From positions 124,001 through 188,000 of the forward strand of contig NZ_FOFR01000013.1 of assembly GCF_900110955.1 (NCBI RefSeq): a stretch of DNA of 64,000 nucleotides. Reading direction: 5' to 3'. The first letter of the stretch is position 1. Each line of letters begins with the position of its first letter. The notes below the pieces were generated by a model, which saw only the letters and a program-made list of their open reading frames with translations, was not told the origin of the DNA and ran no database searches. This document shows, one piece after another, positions 38,083 through 49,590 of this stretch. A program made the position numbers and the translations under genes. The stretch comes from Lentzea xinjiangensis (lineage in GTDB: Bacteria > Actinomycetota > Actinomycetes > Mycobacteriales > Pseudonocardiaceae).

Positions 38083-38505
38083 GGCCTCCTCGCGGATGAT
38101 CCCGGCGAGGCCCGGCGAGACGTCGGTGACGACCCGGAACCCGAGACGTTCGTAGTACGGCGCGTTCCAGGGCACGTCCCGGAACGTCGTCAACGTCACA
38201 GCTCGCCCGGTCCGGGCGACGTGCTCGATCAACGCCGCGCCGATCCCCCGGCGGGCACTGGACGGATGGACGCTGACCTGGTGGATGTGCGTGGCGCCGT
38301 CGACATCACCGACGGCGATGAAGGCGACAGGAACGCCTTCGGCGCCTATGGCGACCCAAACCTCGTGGTCAGCGAGGTCTTCCAGGGACATCGGGGCGTC
38401 GTCGGCGATCTCCGGCAGGCCGGCGTCGCGGAACGGTTCACCGGACGCGACTTCGATCTCCTGGAGGTACGGCAGTTCGGCTGGTTGGGCGAGACGGATC
38501 AACAC
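38017..38505 (-). CDS. GNAT-family acetyltransferase
   Basis: A 162-aa acyl-CoA-dependent N-acyltransferase. Motif A for the CoA pyrophosphate is HQVSVHPSSARRGIGAALIE; motif B region is TFRDVPWNAPYYERLGFRVV. Substrate unknown. GTG 38505 has AGGA at about eight bases; an ATG at 38514 is the alternative. The last 22 residues are encoded opposite the end of the DUF1232 gene. Confidence 0.87.
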   Translation of the reverse strand: MLIRLAQPAELPYLQEIEVASGEPFRDAGLPEIADDAPMSLEDLADHEVWVAIGAEGVPVAFIAVGDVDGATHIHQVSVHPSSARRGIGAALIEHVARTGRAVTLTTFRDVPWNAPYYERLGFRVVTDVSPGLAGIIREEASRGLDPATRVAMVLLPAQVGA

Positions 38506-38546
38506 GCCCACCATCCTGGTAGGTCGAAAGCGAGCGGCGCAGCCTG

Positions 38547-39709
38547 ATGACGTTAAAGTCCGAGCTGATGCGAACGAAGACCGTGCGCGTCCTCCTGGTC
38601 GAGGACGACGATGGAGACGCAGTGCTCGTCGAGGCACTGCTCGAAGAGGCGAACGCGCCCTTCATCCTGTCGCGCGCGCACACGCTCGCGGAGGCGGAGG
38701 AGAAGCTCGCCGACGCCGAGTGCGTGCTGCTCGACCTCGGCCTGCCCGACTCCCAGGGCCTCGACGGCCTGCACCGGCTGCTGAAGAAGCCGAACGCGCC
38801 CGCGATCCTGGTGCTGACCGGCCTCGACGACGAGCGCGAGGGCATAGACGCCGTCGCGACCGGCGCGGAGGACTACCTGATCAAGGGCCAGGTGGACGGC
38901 GAGCTGCTGCTGCGCGGCGTCCGGTACGCGGTCGAACGCCGCCGCGCCGAGGACGCCCAGCGGCTGTTGCGCGAGGCCGAGCTGATCGCCGCCGAACGGG
39001 CCCGCCTCGAACGCGGCCTGCTGCCTCCCCCGCTGCTGCAGAACTCGGACGTGAACCTCGAGGTCCGCTACCAGCCGGGCGGCCAGCGGATGCTGCTCGG
39101 CGGCGACTTCTACGACGCGGTCGGCATGCCGGACGGCACCGTGCACGCGATCATCGGCGACGTCTGCGGCCACGGCCCGGACGAGGCCGCGCTGGGCGTC
39201 TGCCTGCGGATCGCGTGGCGCGCGCTGGTCCTCGCCGGCGAGCCGCCCGACAAGGTGCTGCGGACGCTCGACCAGGTGCTGGTCGCCGAACGGCACGGCG
39301 CCGGCATCTTCACCACGGCGTGCATGGTCACTGTGGCACCGGACCGCAGGTCCGCGCGCTACTTCCTGGCCGGGCACCCCGAGCCGCTGCTGATCGCCGG
39401 CGGCAGGCTCGTGGACCTGCCCCCGTCGAAGGTCGGGGTGCCGCTCGGCGTGCTGCCCGACTACGGGTGGACCGGCGTGGACGTGCAGCTTCCGTCCGGC
39501 TGGTCGCTCGCCTGCTACACGGACGGGCTGATCGAGGGCAGGGTGCCCGACGACACCGACCGGCTCGGGGTGGAACGCCTGTCCGAGATCCTGCACAAGC
39601 ACCTGAGGAACGGCCCGGACTGGATGGACGCCGTCATCGCGGAGGTGACCGAGCTCAACGGCGGGGCGCTCGACGACGACGTGGCCCTCCTGTTGCTGAA
39701 GGACGGAAA

Positions 39710-39713
<4 letters not shown>
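38547..39713 (+). CDS. Response regulator with PP2C (SpoIIE/RsbU-type) phosphatase output
   Basis: A 388-aa protein. The receiver has an acidic pocket in LLVEDDDGD, phospho-Asp63 (LLDLGLPDS) and Lys near 114 (YLIKGQ). A short coiled linker (RRRAEDAQRLLREAELIAAE) leads to a PP2C-type Ser/Thr phosphatase with GGDFYDAV, IGDVCGHGPDEA, GHPEPLLI, YTDGLIEGR and a final DDDVALLLL. Such proteins usually dephosphorylate anti-anti-sigma (STAS) partners. No STAS or RsbW gene is nearby. First gene of a three-gene phosphorelay; its stop overlaps the kinase start (GTGA). Confidence 0.92.
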
Positions 39714-41222
<1,509 letters not shown>

Positions 41223-41230
<8 letters not shown>

Positions 41231-41663
41231 GTCACCGCTGAGCGTGATCGACGTCCTGCTCGTCGAGGACGATCCGGGCGATGCCCTGATGACGCAGGAG
41301 GCGTTCGAGCACCACAAGATCCGTAACACCCTGCACGTGGTGAAGGACGGGGTGGAAGCGATCGAGTTCCTGCGCCGCGAGGGTCAGTACGAGAACGCGC
41401 CGAGGCCGGGGCTGATCCTGCTGGACCTCAACCTGCCCCGCAAGGACGGCCGCGAGGTGCTCAGTGAGGTCAAGAACGACCCCGAGCTGCGGTCGATCCC
41501 CGTGGTGGTGCTGACGACGTCGGAGGCGGAGGAGGACATCCTGCGCAGCTACAGCCTGCACGCCAACGCGTACGTCACGAAGCCCGTCGACTTCGACCGG
41601 TTCATCGAGGTGGTTCGCCAGATCGACGACTTCTTCGTCACCGTGGTGAAGCTGCCCCGGTAG
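41223..41663 (+). CDS. Single-domain response regulator, Rcp1-like
   Basis: A 146-aa receiver without output domain. Acidic pair in [20 protein letters not shown], phospho-Asp68 ([11 protein letters not shown]), Thr/Ser in [10 protein letters not shown] and Lys120 (YVTKPVDF). The sequence resembles Rcp1 and other receivers that serve phytochrome-like kinases. ATG with GAGGAAG three bases upstream, inside the end of the kinase gene. It may compete with or relay to the PP2C-type receiver. The 3' end overlaps the zinc-finger gene by 26 bases. Confidence 0.92.
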
Positions 41664-42093
41664 GACCGGCCGCGGCGATGACGGCCGCGCTGAAGTCCAG
41701 GCACGACCGGCAGATCTCCGCTTCGGCGCCCCGGTGCACCGGCTTCGTCTCGCCGCAGAACGAGCAGTCGCCGACCTCGCCGACCCCGGCCTGGGTCACG
41801 CAGGTGTCGCAGATCAGCGCGGCGGGCCCGGCCATCAGCTTGCCGGTCTCGTCGGCCGCGCGTCCGCAGAACCAGCAGCGCTCGGTCCGCTTGGACTGCT
41901 CGACGATCTGGTGCACGCGCTGATGGCTCATCTTCAGCGCCTCGGCGATCTCGCGCATCGACCCGCCCGCGCGGTGCAGCCGCAGCACGGTGTGATGGTA
42001 GACGGCCTTGGCGATGTCGGCCTGGCTCTGGGCGGTGGCCGCGGCGGTCCCCGCCTTGCGGGCCGCCGCCAGCAGTTCCTCGTCGAGGGTCAT
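41638..42093 (-). CDS. HTH protein with two Cys4 zinc fingers (ClpX-type)
   Basis: A 151-aa protein. Residues 30-68 form a helix-turn-helix ([20 protein letters not shown]). Two Cys4 knuckles follow: Cys73, 76, 95, 98 (CWFCG...CDTC, close to the N-terminal ClpX zinc finger) and Cys110, 113, 128, 131 (CSFCG...CRSC). It has no ATPase part. This looks like a DNA-binding regulator with zinc modules for partner binding or redox sensing. Two perfect operator-like palindromes lie directly upstream of the ATG, so autoregulation is likely. Targets elsewhere unknown. Confidence 0.8.
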   Translation of the reverse strand: MTLDEELLAAARKAGTAAATAQSQADIAKAVYHHTVLRLHRAGGSMREIAEALKMSHQRVHQIVEQSKRTERCWFCGRAADETGKLMAGPAALICDTCVTQAGVGEVGDCSFCGETKPVHRGAEAEICRSCLDFSAAVIAAAGPTGAASPR

Positions 42094-42096
42094 GGC

Positions 42097-42132
42097 GTCT
42101 AGGCTAACTAGACGCGTCTAGGGTGACTAGAC
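42097..42132. promoter_or_regulatory. Double palindromic operator GTCTAG-N5-CTAGAC
   Basis: Two perfect copies, GTCTAG-GCTAA-CTAGAC (42097-42113) and GTCTAG-GGTGA-CTAGAC (42116-42132), 19 bp apart, start four bases upstream of the zinc-finger gene. The junction also makes the 14-bp palindrome CTAGACGCGTCTAG (42108-42121). CTAG is rare in such G/C-rich DNA, so this is not chance composition. Confidence 0.7.
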
Positions 42133-42158
42133 ACTCCGGTGGGGACAGCGTGCGGGCA

Positions 42159-42293
42159 TCAGTCCAGGCTTCGCACGATCAACGGGTCGTCGTCGGCCTG
42201 CACGACCCATTCCTGGGACTCTCTGGGGTCCGGGAGAACGGGCGCCCAGAGCCCATCCCCACCCGGCCGGATGGTTCCGTTCGGCGCAGTCAT
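42159..42293 (-). CDS. Small protein, 44 aa, coupled to PlsC-like gene
   Basis: ATG 42291-42293 overlaps the TGA of the acyltransferase gene (ATGA), the coupling used throughout this operon. The product starts MTAPNGTIRPGGDGLWAPVL and ends in an acidic segment DDDPLIVRSLD. No signal peptide, helix span or family is recognised; Trp and Asp content suggests a folded soluble peptide. The gene ends about 30 bases from the double operator region. Coupling makes it credible despite its size. Confidence 0.55.
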   Translation of the reverse strand: MTAPNGTIRPGGDGLWAPVLPDPRESQEWVVQADDDPLIVRSLD

Positions 42294-43015
42294 GCCCTCT
42301 GGCTACCCGTTCGCGCCGAACGTATACCGGACAGCATCGTCGTAATGGCGTCCATGACGCGCGAGGTGGCCTCCTCCAGCACCTCCGCCGTCATCTCCAG
42401 GTCGTAGAGGTCGGACAGGTCCACGGGCGCGCCCGCGACCACCTCGACCCTCTTGCGCGGCAGCAACCTCGGCAGGACCGCGCCCCTGGGCAGCAGGTCC
42501 TGGGTCCCCCACTCGGCCACGGGCACCACGGGAACGCGGCTCTCCAGCGCCATCCGCGCCACGCCGGACTTGCCCTTCATCGGCCAGTTGCCGGGGTCGT
42601 CGGTGAAGGTGCCCTCGGGGAACACCATCACGCACTCCCCCGCCCGCAGCGCCTCCACGGCGGGCCGGAGCGCCTCCGAGGCCTTCACCGTGCCGCGTTC
42701 CACCGGGATGTGCCCTCCGGAGCGCATGGCCCAGCCGAAGACGGGCGTGCGCCACAGAGCGGCTTTCGCGAGCACCCGCGGCACGCGGTTCGACATGAGC
42801 GCGAACACGACGGCCGCGACGGAGTCCGCGTTCGACAGGTGGTTGAACGCGAGGATCACGCCGCCGTCGCCGGGAACGTGGTGCCGGCCGCGCACGCGCA
42901 GCCTGACGAACAGCACGACGAACGGCCACAGCAGGTCGATCACCAGCGAGAACCAGAACCCCCTGCCTCGGCGGGGCATCTTCCAGGTCCAGGCGGCCAG
43001 TTGCAGCGAGTTCAC
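42290..43015 (-). CDS. 1-acyl-sn-glycerol-3-phosphate acyltransferase-like (PlsC family)
   Basis: A 241-aa acyltransferase with the HxxxxD motif in FNHLSNADSVAAVVFALMSN, the VFPEGTFT block that binds glycerol phosphate, and an upstream hydrophobic segment (FSLVIDLLWPFVVLFVRLRV). It would acylate lysophosphatidate or a related acceptor at the membrane. The GTG start overlaps the MBL gene stop (GTGA), which supports it over the later ATG at 42979. Confidence 0.88.
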   Translation of the reverse strand: MNSLQLAAWTWKMPRRGRGFWFSLVIDLLWPFVVLFVRLRVRGRHHVPGDGGVILAFNHLSNADSVAAVVFALMSNRVPRVLAKAALWRTPVFGWAMRSGGHIPVERGTVKASEALRPAVEALRAGECVMVFPEGTFTDDPGNWPMKGKSGVARMALESRVPVVPVAEWGTQDLLPRGAVLPRLLPRKRVEVVAGAPVDLSDLYDLEMTAEVLEEATSRVMDAITTMLSGIRSARTGSQRA

Positions 43016-44001
43016 GTCTGGTATTCGAGCACGCCGGCGTTGTCCGTCCGGGTCAGTTCGCCACGTTCGACGAGAACGTCGAGGTGAGCGGCGGTCTCAC
43101 CGACGGCCAGCACCTGGTTGAACATGTCGAGGTCGTCGAACCGGCGCTGGCGGCGGGTCCAGCCGATCTTGCGGGCGGTCTCGAACGCGCTGCCGGCCAC
43201 GGCCTCGAGGATCTCCTCCAGGCGCTGTTCGTGGTGCCCGAGCAGCTCGTCGACGCGGGCGTGGGAGCTGTCGGTCACGGGCCCGTGCGCGGGCAGGAGC
43301 TTGAGGTCCGGGAGTTCGCGCGTGAGCCTGAGCGAGGTCATGTAGTCGCCCAGCGGCAGCTCCGGGCGCAACGGCTCGAAGCCGATCGACGGGGTGATGT
43401 GCGGGAGCACGTGGTCACCGGAGAAGAGCACCTTCGCGGTGTGGTCGACGAAGACCACGTGGCCGCGGGTGTGGCCGGGCGTGGGGACGACCTCCAGCCT
43501 GCGGTGCTCCAGGTCGATCGTGGTCGCGGTGAGCCACTCGTCCGGCTCCTCGTAGTCGCGCAGGGCGTCGTCGCGGTTGACGTGGTGCATGATCTTGATC
43601 CACGTCTCCGCCAGCTCCGCCGCGCCCCACTTGCGCAGGTCGGCGACGTGCTGGTCGTCCTTCCCGTGCAGCAGGTGCGTCAGCGAGGGCTGTTCGCCGA
43701 GCCCGAGCCCGATCTTGCTGCCGAACGTCCGGCGCAGCGACACGGCCATCGTGAAGTGGTCGCGGTGGACGTGCGTGACGAGGAACCTGCGGATGTCGCC
43801 GAAGTCCTTGCCCAGCGTGCCGAGGGCGGCTTCGAGCTGGTCGCGGGCCTCGTCGAGCGCCCAGCCCGAGTCGACCATGACGAGGCCGTCGCCGTCGGAG
43901 ATGGCGTAGACGTTGACCGCGCGCAGCCCGTCGTTCGGCAGCGGCAGCGGGATCCGGTGCACACCCGGTGCCACCTCGAACGCGCCCGGTTCACTCCACA
44001 A
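43012..44001 (-). CDS. Metallo-beta-lactamase-fold hydrolase
   Basis: A 329-aa MBL-fold protein with zinc motif THVHRDH, PTPGHTRGHVVF, GDHVLP and the late LPAHGPV. A C-terminal helical region with ARKIGWTRRQRRFDD resembles the winged-helix-like extension of LACTB2-type hydrolases. Likely hydrolyses a thioester, lactone or phosphoester. The start seems to be TTG 44001 with AGGTGAG eight bases upstream. First gene of a coupled operon with a PlsC-like acyltransferase, so a lipid or acyl-CoA substrate is conceivable (inference). Confidence 0.87.
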   Translation of the reverse strand: MWSEPGAFEVAPGVHRIPLPLPNDGLRAVNVYAISDGDGLVMVDSGWALDEARDQLEAALGTLGKDFGDIRRFLVTHVHRDHFTMAVSLRRTFGSKIGLGLGEQPSLTHLLHGKDDQHVADLRKWGAAELAETWIKIMHHVNRDDALRDYEEPDEWLTATTIDLEHRRLEVVPTPGHTRGHVVFVDHTAKVLFSGDHVLPHITPSIGFEPLRPELPLGDYMTSLRLTRELPDLKLLPAHGPVTDSSHARVDELLGHHEQRLEEILEAVAGSAFETARKIGWTRRQRRFDDLDMFNQVLAVGETAAHLDVLVERGELTRTDNAGVLEYQT

Positions 44002-44037
44002 CGCCCGCTCACCTCGTTTGTTCGCGTCCGCAACTGG

Positions 44038-44307
44038 CTACCGGATGGTAACCCGGTACTCCGGATGCTTGTCGACGTACTTCGCCACGAACGGGCAAGT
44101 CGGTGACACCTTCACCCCACGCGCCTGGGCGTCGTCGAGCGCGAACTTCGCGAGCCGCCCACCGAGGCCTTGGCCGGCGTAGGCGTCGTCGACCTCGGTG
44201 TGCACGAGGGCGACGACGTCACCGACGGTCCGGTACTCCAGGAACCCGGCGAGCGCGCCGTCGACGTGGACCTCGTAGCGGCTCTGCGCCTCGTTGTTGG
44301 TGACCAT
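44038..44307 (-). CDS. Small GNAT-like acetyltransferase (Acetyltransf_CG type)
   Basis: An 89-aa protein of the short YjdJ/GTLF3B-type N-acetyltransferase group: LEYRTVGDVVALVHTEVDDA, the CoA loop AGQGLGGRLAKFALDDARARG-like segment and the diagnostic PTCPFVAKYVDKHPEY ending. Substrates are unknown. ATG 44307 or 44316. Divergent from the LLM flavoprotein gene by 39 bases. Confidence 0.87.
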   Translation of the reverse strand: MVTNNEAQSRYEVHVDGALAGFLEYRTVGDVVALVHTEVDDAYAGQGLGGRLAKFALDDAQARGVKVSPTCPFVAKYVDKHPEYRVTIR

Positions 44308-44346
44308 GTCAACCATCTTGCACCGGACGGATGGAAAATGGCGGCC

Positions 44347-45324
44347 ATGGACGTCTACCTGCTGATCCTGGGCGACCACCTGCCCAACCCGTGCACGGGC
44401 GAGGAGGTGCCCCAGGCGGACCGGCTGCGGGCGATGGTCGAGCAGGCGGTGGTGGCCGAGGAGGCGGGGTTCGCCGGGGTCGCGATCGGCGAGCACCACT
44501 TCACCCGCTACATCGTGTCCGCCCCCGAGCTGCTGCTCGCGGCCGTGGCGGCCCGCACGTCCACGTTGAAGCTCTCCACCGGCGTGACCCTGCTCGCCCA
44601 CCGCGACCCGGTGCTCGTGGCCGAGGCGCTCGCGACGCTGGACGTGCTGTCGAACGGCCGTGCCGAGCTGATCGTGGCGCGCGGCGTCGACCAGCAGACC
44701 GACGCGGCGTTCGGCGTGCAGCCGGGCGAGCTGCGGGCGCGGTTCGAGGAGCACCTGCGGTTGCTGCTGAAGCTGCTGGAGGAGCCGTCGGTGAGCTGGG
44801 ACGGCCGGTTCCGCGGCCAGCTGAGCGGGGTGACGACGACACCGCGGCCGGTGCAGACGCCACGGCCGGCGGTGTGGATCGGTTCCGGGTCCGCGGTGTC
44901 GGCGGACCTGGGCGCCGAGCTGGAGATGCCGCTGATGCTGCCCTCCACGCTGCGGGACCCGTCGATCTACGCGGACGTCGTCCGGCGGTACCGCGAGCGG
45001 TTCCCCGGCGGGCGCGTCGGCGTGCCGAGCCACGTGTTCGTGGCACCGGAGAACGCGCGCGAACGGTGGCGGCCGCACCTCGCCGAGTACGCGCGGTTCG
45101 CCGACCCGTGGCGCGGTGACGGCGACATCGACGTCGACGCGATCATGGACGGCGCGGCGGTGTGCGGAACGCCGGACGAGGTCGCGCACCGGCTCAACGA
45201 GCTGGCCGCGCACCTGTCCATCGACACGCACCTGGTGATGGTGGACATCGGCGGCATGCCCCACGAGTCGGTCATCGAGACGATCCGCCTGTTCGGCGCC
45301 GAGGTGATCCCGAAACTTGTTTAA
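44347..45324 (+). CDS. LLM-class flavin-dependent oxidoreductase
   Basis: A 325-aa luciferase-like TIM-barrel protein that would use F420 or FMN. Segments VAEEAGFAGVAIGEHHFTRY, STGVTLLAHRDPVLVAEALA, LDVLSNGRAELIVARG and VWIGSGSA fit bacterial luciferase/F420 reductase relatives. The late CGTPDEVAHRL block is also typical. Physiological substrate unknown. ATG 44347 gives the usual MDVYLLILGDH start; ATG 44338 is in frame. Confidence 0.9.
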   Translation: MDVYLLILGDHLPNPCTGEEVPQADRLRAMVEQAVVAEEAGFAGVAIGEHHFTRYIVSAPELLLAAVAARTSTLKLSTGVTLLAHRDPVLVAEALATLDVLSNGRAELIVARGVDQQTDAAFGVQPGELRARFEEHLRLLLKLLEEPSVSWDGRFRGQLSGVTTTPRPVQTPRPAVWIGSGSAVSADLGAELEMPLMLPSTLRDPSIYADVVRRYRERFPGGRVGVPSHVFVAPENARERWRPHLAEYARFADPWRGDGDIDVDAIMDGAAVCGTPDEVAHRLNELAAHLSIDTHLVMVDIGGMPHESVIETIRLFGAEVIPKLV

Positions 45325-45370
45325 CGCCGTGGCCGCCGGGGGTTAACACAGGTCCGCGAGAATCGTCGTC

Positions 45371-45817
45371 GTGGGCATCACCGTCATCGGCATCACGCAC
45401 CCCGGTCACGCCGGGGCGCTCCCCGGCGGGACGACCGTGCTGGTGCTGGCCGATGACGGAACGCACGCCGACGAGTTCCTCGACACCGACTTCCGGGCGC
45501 ACCAGCTCGTGGTGCGCGCACACGGGCGCGGGTCGGCGTTCTTCGCGGTGGCGGACAAAGCCCTCGAGTTGGGTGCGAGCCGGGTCCTCTTCGGCGACTT
45601 CCGGGATGGCGCTCCGGACCTCGCCACCGAGGAGGACCCGGTGCTCGTCCTCGACTCCCCCCGCCTCATCGCGTTCAACGCGTCCTTCGCCGGGCGCATG
45701 TGCGCCTGGCCACGCCCGGCGAGCGCCTACGGCGACGGACTCGACACGTGGCTCACCGGCAACGCCGCGAAGGCGGGGCTGCGCGTCGTGCAGCCCGCCT
45801 GCCCTGGAATCCATTGA
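45371..45817 (+). CDS. Hypothetical protein, 148 aa
   Basis: Not recognised. The sequence begins with a beta-rich part (GITVIGITHPGHAGALPGGT, VLVLADDGTHADEF) and contains LVVRAHGRGSAFFAVADKAL and a Trp/Asn-containing end (DTWLTGNAAKAGLRVVQPAC). No signal peptide, membrane helix or cofactor motif. GTG start, weak ribosome site. Stands alone between the LLM gene and the exporter operon. Confidence 0.65.
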   Translation: MGITVIGITHPGHAGALPGGTTVLVLADDGTHADEFLDTDFRAHQLVVRAHGRGSAFFAVADKALELGASRVLFGDFRDGAPDLATEEDPVLVLDSPRLIAFNASFAGRMCAWPRPASAYGDGLDTWLTGNAAKAGLRVVQPACPGIH

Positions 45818-45940
45818 GGACTGATCTTCCTCCGAACGCGACGAAAGTCGGCGCGCTTTGTTCTCCGAATGCCGAAGACACTGCCGCAGCGGTGTTTTAC
45901 GGTTCTCCCGCGGCCATCCGCTGATGCGCACGCACCGGAG

Positions 45941-46012
45941 CTGAGAGTTCTCTCAGCGTGTCCGGCCTGGGGTGGGGGCACACTGGTTTCAGGGTTCTCT
46001 CAGGGGAGAACC
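45941..46012. promoter_or_regulatory. Repeated TTCTCTCAG palindromes before the ABC exporter operon
   Basis: CTGAGAGTTCTCTCAG (45941-45956) is a perfect inverted repeat with 7-bp arms. A second related element GGTTCTC-N6-GAGAACC lies at 45993-46012. GTTCTCTCAG itself is directly repeated at 45947-45956 and 45994-46003. Placement 70-140 bases before the ATPase gene suggests binding of a response regulator or repressor. The rest of 45818-46079 holds no gene. Confidence 0.55.
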
Positions 46013-46079
46013 TGACCCGGCGGTGCGGCGGCGTCGCGGAAGATGGTGCGCACAACGGACCACAGAGGGGAACTGACAG

Positions 46080-46827
<748 letters not shown>

Positions 46828-46835
<8 letters not shown>

Positions 46836-49347
46836 GGCGACCCTCAAGAGCCTGCTCTCGCGCAAGCTCCGGCTGGTGCTGTCCGCTCTGGCGGTGGTGC
46901 TGGGCGTGATGTTCGTGTCCGGTTCGTTCGTGCTGACCGACACGCTCCAGCGGTCGTTCACCGACCTGTTCTCGTCGGCCTTCGCCAACGTGGACGTCTC
47001 GGTGTCGCCGAAGAAGGAGAAGGGCAAGCAGCCCGAACCCCTGACGCCTGCGGACATCTCCGAGGTGAAGGCGGTGCCGGGCGTGGCGTCGGCCGTCGGC
47101 GAGGTGGAGGGCTCCGCGCGACCGATCGGCAAGAACGGCAAGGTCATCACCACCTCGGGCTCGCCGCGGTTCGGCTTCAACTGGACGGGCGGCGGCCAGG
47201 AGAAGATCCGGGAGGGCAGGGCTCCGCAGGCCGAGGACGAGGTGGTCGTCGGCGGCTACCTCGCGTCCACCGGCGGTTTCCGGGTGGGCGACGACATCGC
47301 GCTGCTCACGCTGGAGCCGAAGAAGACCTTCAAGATCACCGGTGTCTACGAGTACGCGGGCGGCCGCGACTCGCTCGGCGGCGAGCTGTCGGTGGCGTTC
47401 ACCGAGCCGGTGGCGCAGCAGTTGCTGCTGGGCAAGAAGGACGTCTACTCGTCCATCACTGTGACGGCGGCGAACGGTCAGTCGGACGAAGCCCTGCGCG
47501 ATTCCGTCGCGGCCGCGCTGGGTTCCGGTTACGAGGTGAAGACCGGCGAGACGCTCGCGAAGGAGCAGGCCGACCAGATCAACGAGGGCCTGAAGTTCTT
47601 CAACTACGTGCTGCTCGGGTTCGCCGGCATCGCGTTGTTCGTCGGCATCTTCATCATCCTCAACACGTTCTCCATCATCGTCGCCCAGCGCACGCGTGAG
47701 CTCGCGCTGCTGCGGTCGATGGGCGCCTCCCGCGGCCAGGTCATCGGGTCCGTGGTGCTGGAGGCGCTGGTGATCGGCCTGATCGCGTCGGTCGTCGGTC
47801 TCGGCGCGGGGATCGGCGTCGGCGCGCTGCTGGCGACGATCTTCAGCTCGGTCGGCGGCACGAGCCTGCAGCTCGCGGGCATCGGCGTGCCGATGTCGGC
47901 GGTGATCTCGTCGTTCGCGGTCGGCATGGTCGTCACCGTGGTCGCGGCCGTCATGCCGGCCCTGCGGGCGTCGCGGATCGCGCCGGTCGCGGCGATGCGC
48001 GAGGCGGCCACGCCGGACCGGCCGCTGACGAAGATCACGATCATCGGCGCCCTGGTGGCCGCCGCCGGCGGCACCGCACTGGGCTTCGGCTTCAACTCCG
48101 CCTCGCTGCCGCTGGTCTTCGGCGGCATCCTCGTGGCGTTCGTCGGTGTCGCGCTGCTGACCCCGGTGCTGTCCAAGCCGATGGTGTCGCTGATCGGCCG
48201 GTTGCTGTCGTGGTCGATGCCGGGCCTGCTGGGCCGCAGGAACTCCGCCCGCAACCCGCGCAGGACCGCGATCACCGCGGCCGCGCTGATGGTCGGCATC
48301 TCACTGATCACCGGCGTGAGCGTGGTGCTGACGTCGGCGACCAAGTCGATCGAGAAGCTGGCCGCCGGTCAGCTGCAGACCGACCTGATCATCTCCGGCG
48401 AAGGCCAGGTGGAGGGCTCGCCCGCGACGTTCAAGCGGGAGGTGCTCGCCGAGGTCGAGAAGACCGACGGCGTCAGCTCGGCGTTCGGCTGGGCCTCCGA
48501 CGGCGTGCTGCAGGGCGACGACCAGATGTTCGCGGTCGCCGTCACCGACGTGCCGGCGATGAGGACGATGTTCGCCCTCAAGCCGAAGTCCGGCGACATC
48601 GCGCCGCTGCGGGACGACCAGGTGGCGCTGCCGGAGGACCTCGCGGCCGAGAAGGGCTGGTCGGTCGGCAGCACGCTGACCCTGCAGCTCGCCAAGGGCG
48701 AGCCCCGCACGTTCACGGTCAGGTTCATCTGGGCCAAGACGCAGGTGCTGCAGGGCGCGCTCGTGCTGCCGGAGTCCGCGAGCAGCGGCTTCCGCTCCGA
48801 CCGGATCGGCCAGGCCTTCGCGCAGGTGCGGCCGGGCGTGCCGGTGGCGGACGTGCAGAAGCGCGTCGAACCGCTGTTCGCGGACAACCCGGAGATCACC
48901 GTGCAGGACCGCAGCGCGTTCGTGAAGCAGACGACCTCGCAGTTCGACACGGTCCTGCTGATGATCCAGATCCTGCTGGCGCTGGCCATCCTGATCGCGG
49001 TCCTCGGCGTCATCAACACCCTGGCGCTGTCGGTGATCGAGCGGACCCGGGAGCTGGGCCTGCTGCGGGCCATCGGCATGCGGCGCAGCCAGGTGATGCG
49101 GATGATCACCGTCGAGTCGGTGGTGATCTCGGTGTTCGGCGCGGTGCTCGGTCTCGCGGTCGGCCTCGCGCTGGGCGTCGCCACCGTGCAGGCGCTCAAG
49201 GACCAGGGCATCTCGGAGCTCGGGTTCCCCTGGGTCACCATGGCCCAGTACCTGGTGGTGGCCGCGTTCGTCGGCGTGGTCGCGGCGATCCTGCCCGCGA
49301 TCCGCGCCGCGCGCCTCAACGTGCTGGACGCGATCGCCTACGAATGA
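46828..49347 (+). CDS. FtsX-like ABC permease, duplicated form (839 aa)
   Basis: An 839-aa permease with two FtsX domains. N-terminal helix VLSALAVVLGVMFVSGSFVL, a first extracytoplasmic MacB-type domain, helices at about 255-385 with IIVAQRTRELALLRSMGASR, a second N-terminal-like anchor RNPRRTAITAAALMVGISLI, a second periplasmic-type domain and final helices at 715-835 (SVIERTRELGLLRAIGMRRS). This single-chain double permease is common in actinomycetes with a separate ATPase. ATG overlaps the ATPase end by eight bases. Confidence 0.93.
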
Positions 49348-49379
49348 GGTTCCCCGAGGGGAACTGGACCACGCTGAGC

Positions 49380-49424
49380 AAGCGGGGCCGCCGACCGCCT
49401 CCCGGGCGGTTGGCGGCCCCGCTT
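49380..49424 (+). terminator. Terminator of the ABC exporter operon
   Basis: Arms AAGCGGGGCCGCC (49380-49392) and GGCGGCCCCGCTT (49412-49424) are perfect and continue inward as GACCGCC/GGCGGTT with one G-T pair, a stem of about 20 bp with a five-base loop, 33 bases after the permease stop. Confidence 0.8.
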
Positions 49425-49544
49425 CGCGAGTACGGCGCGTATTTCTTCGAGCGCCTCACCTCCCCCACGTCAGCGACGACGTTCGACGCCGGAGCGCTCG
49501 GCGCCACACCGGAGGAGGTGCGCGAGGTCCTCGGGTGACCACCA

Positions 49545-49581
49545 GGTGCTGTGCCAGGCCGTCGCGCGCTGGCACAGCACC
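49545..49581. terminator. Stem-loop terminator 10 bases after the cutinase-like gene
   Basis: Perfect 12-bp arms GGTGCTGTGCCA (49545-49556) and TGGCACAGCACC (49570-49581), 13-base loop, just past the stop of the minus-strand hydrolase. Between the two terminators I see no supportable gene. Confidence 0.65.
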
Positions 49582-49590
49582 CTCAGGTCG

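Noticed and set aside
49425..49538. Coding-like stretch reading LREYGAYFFERLTSPTSATT and ending VREVLG before a stem-loop
   Set aside because: The only in-frame start after the exporter stop would be a TTG inside the terminator stem. It may be a decayed gene end, but nothing supports expression.
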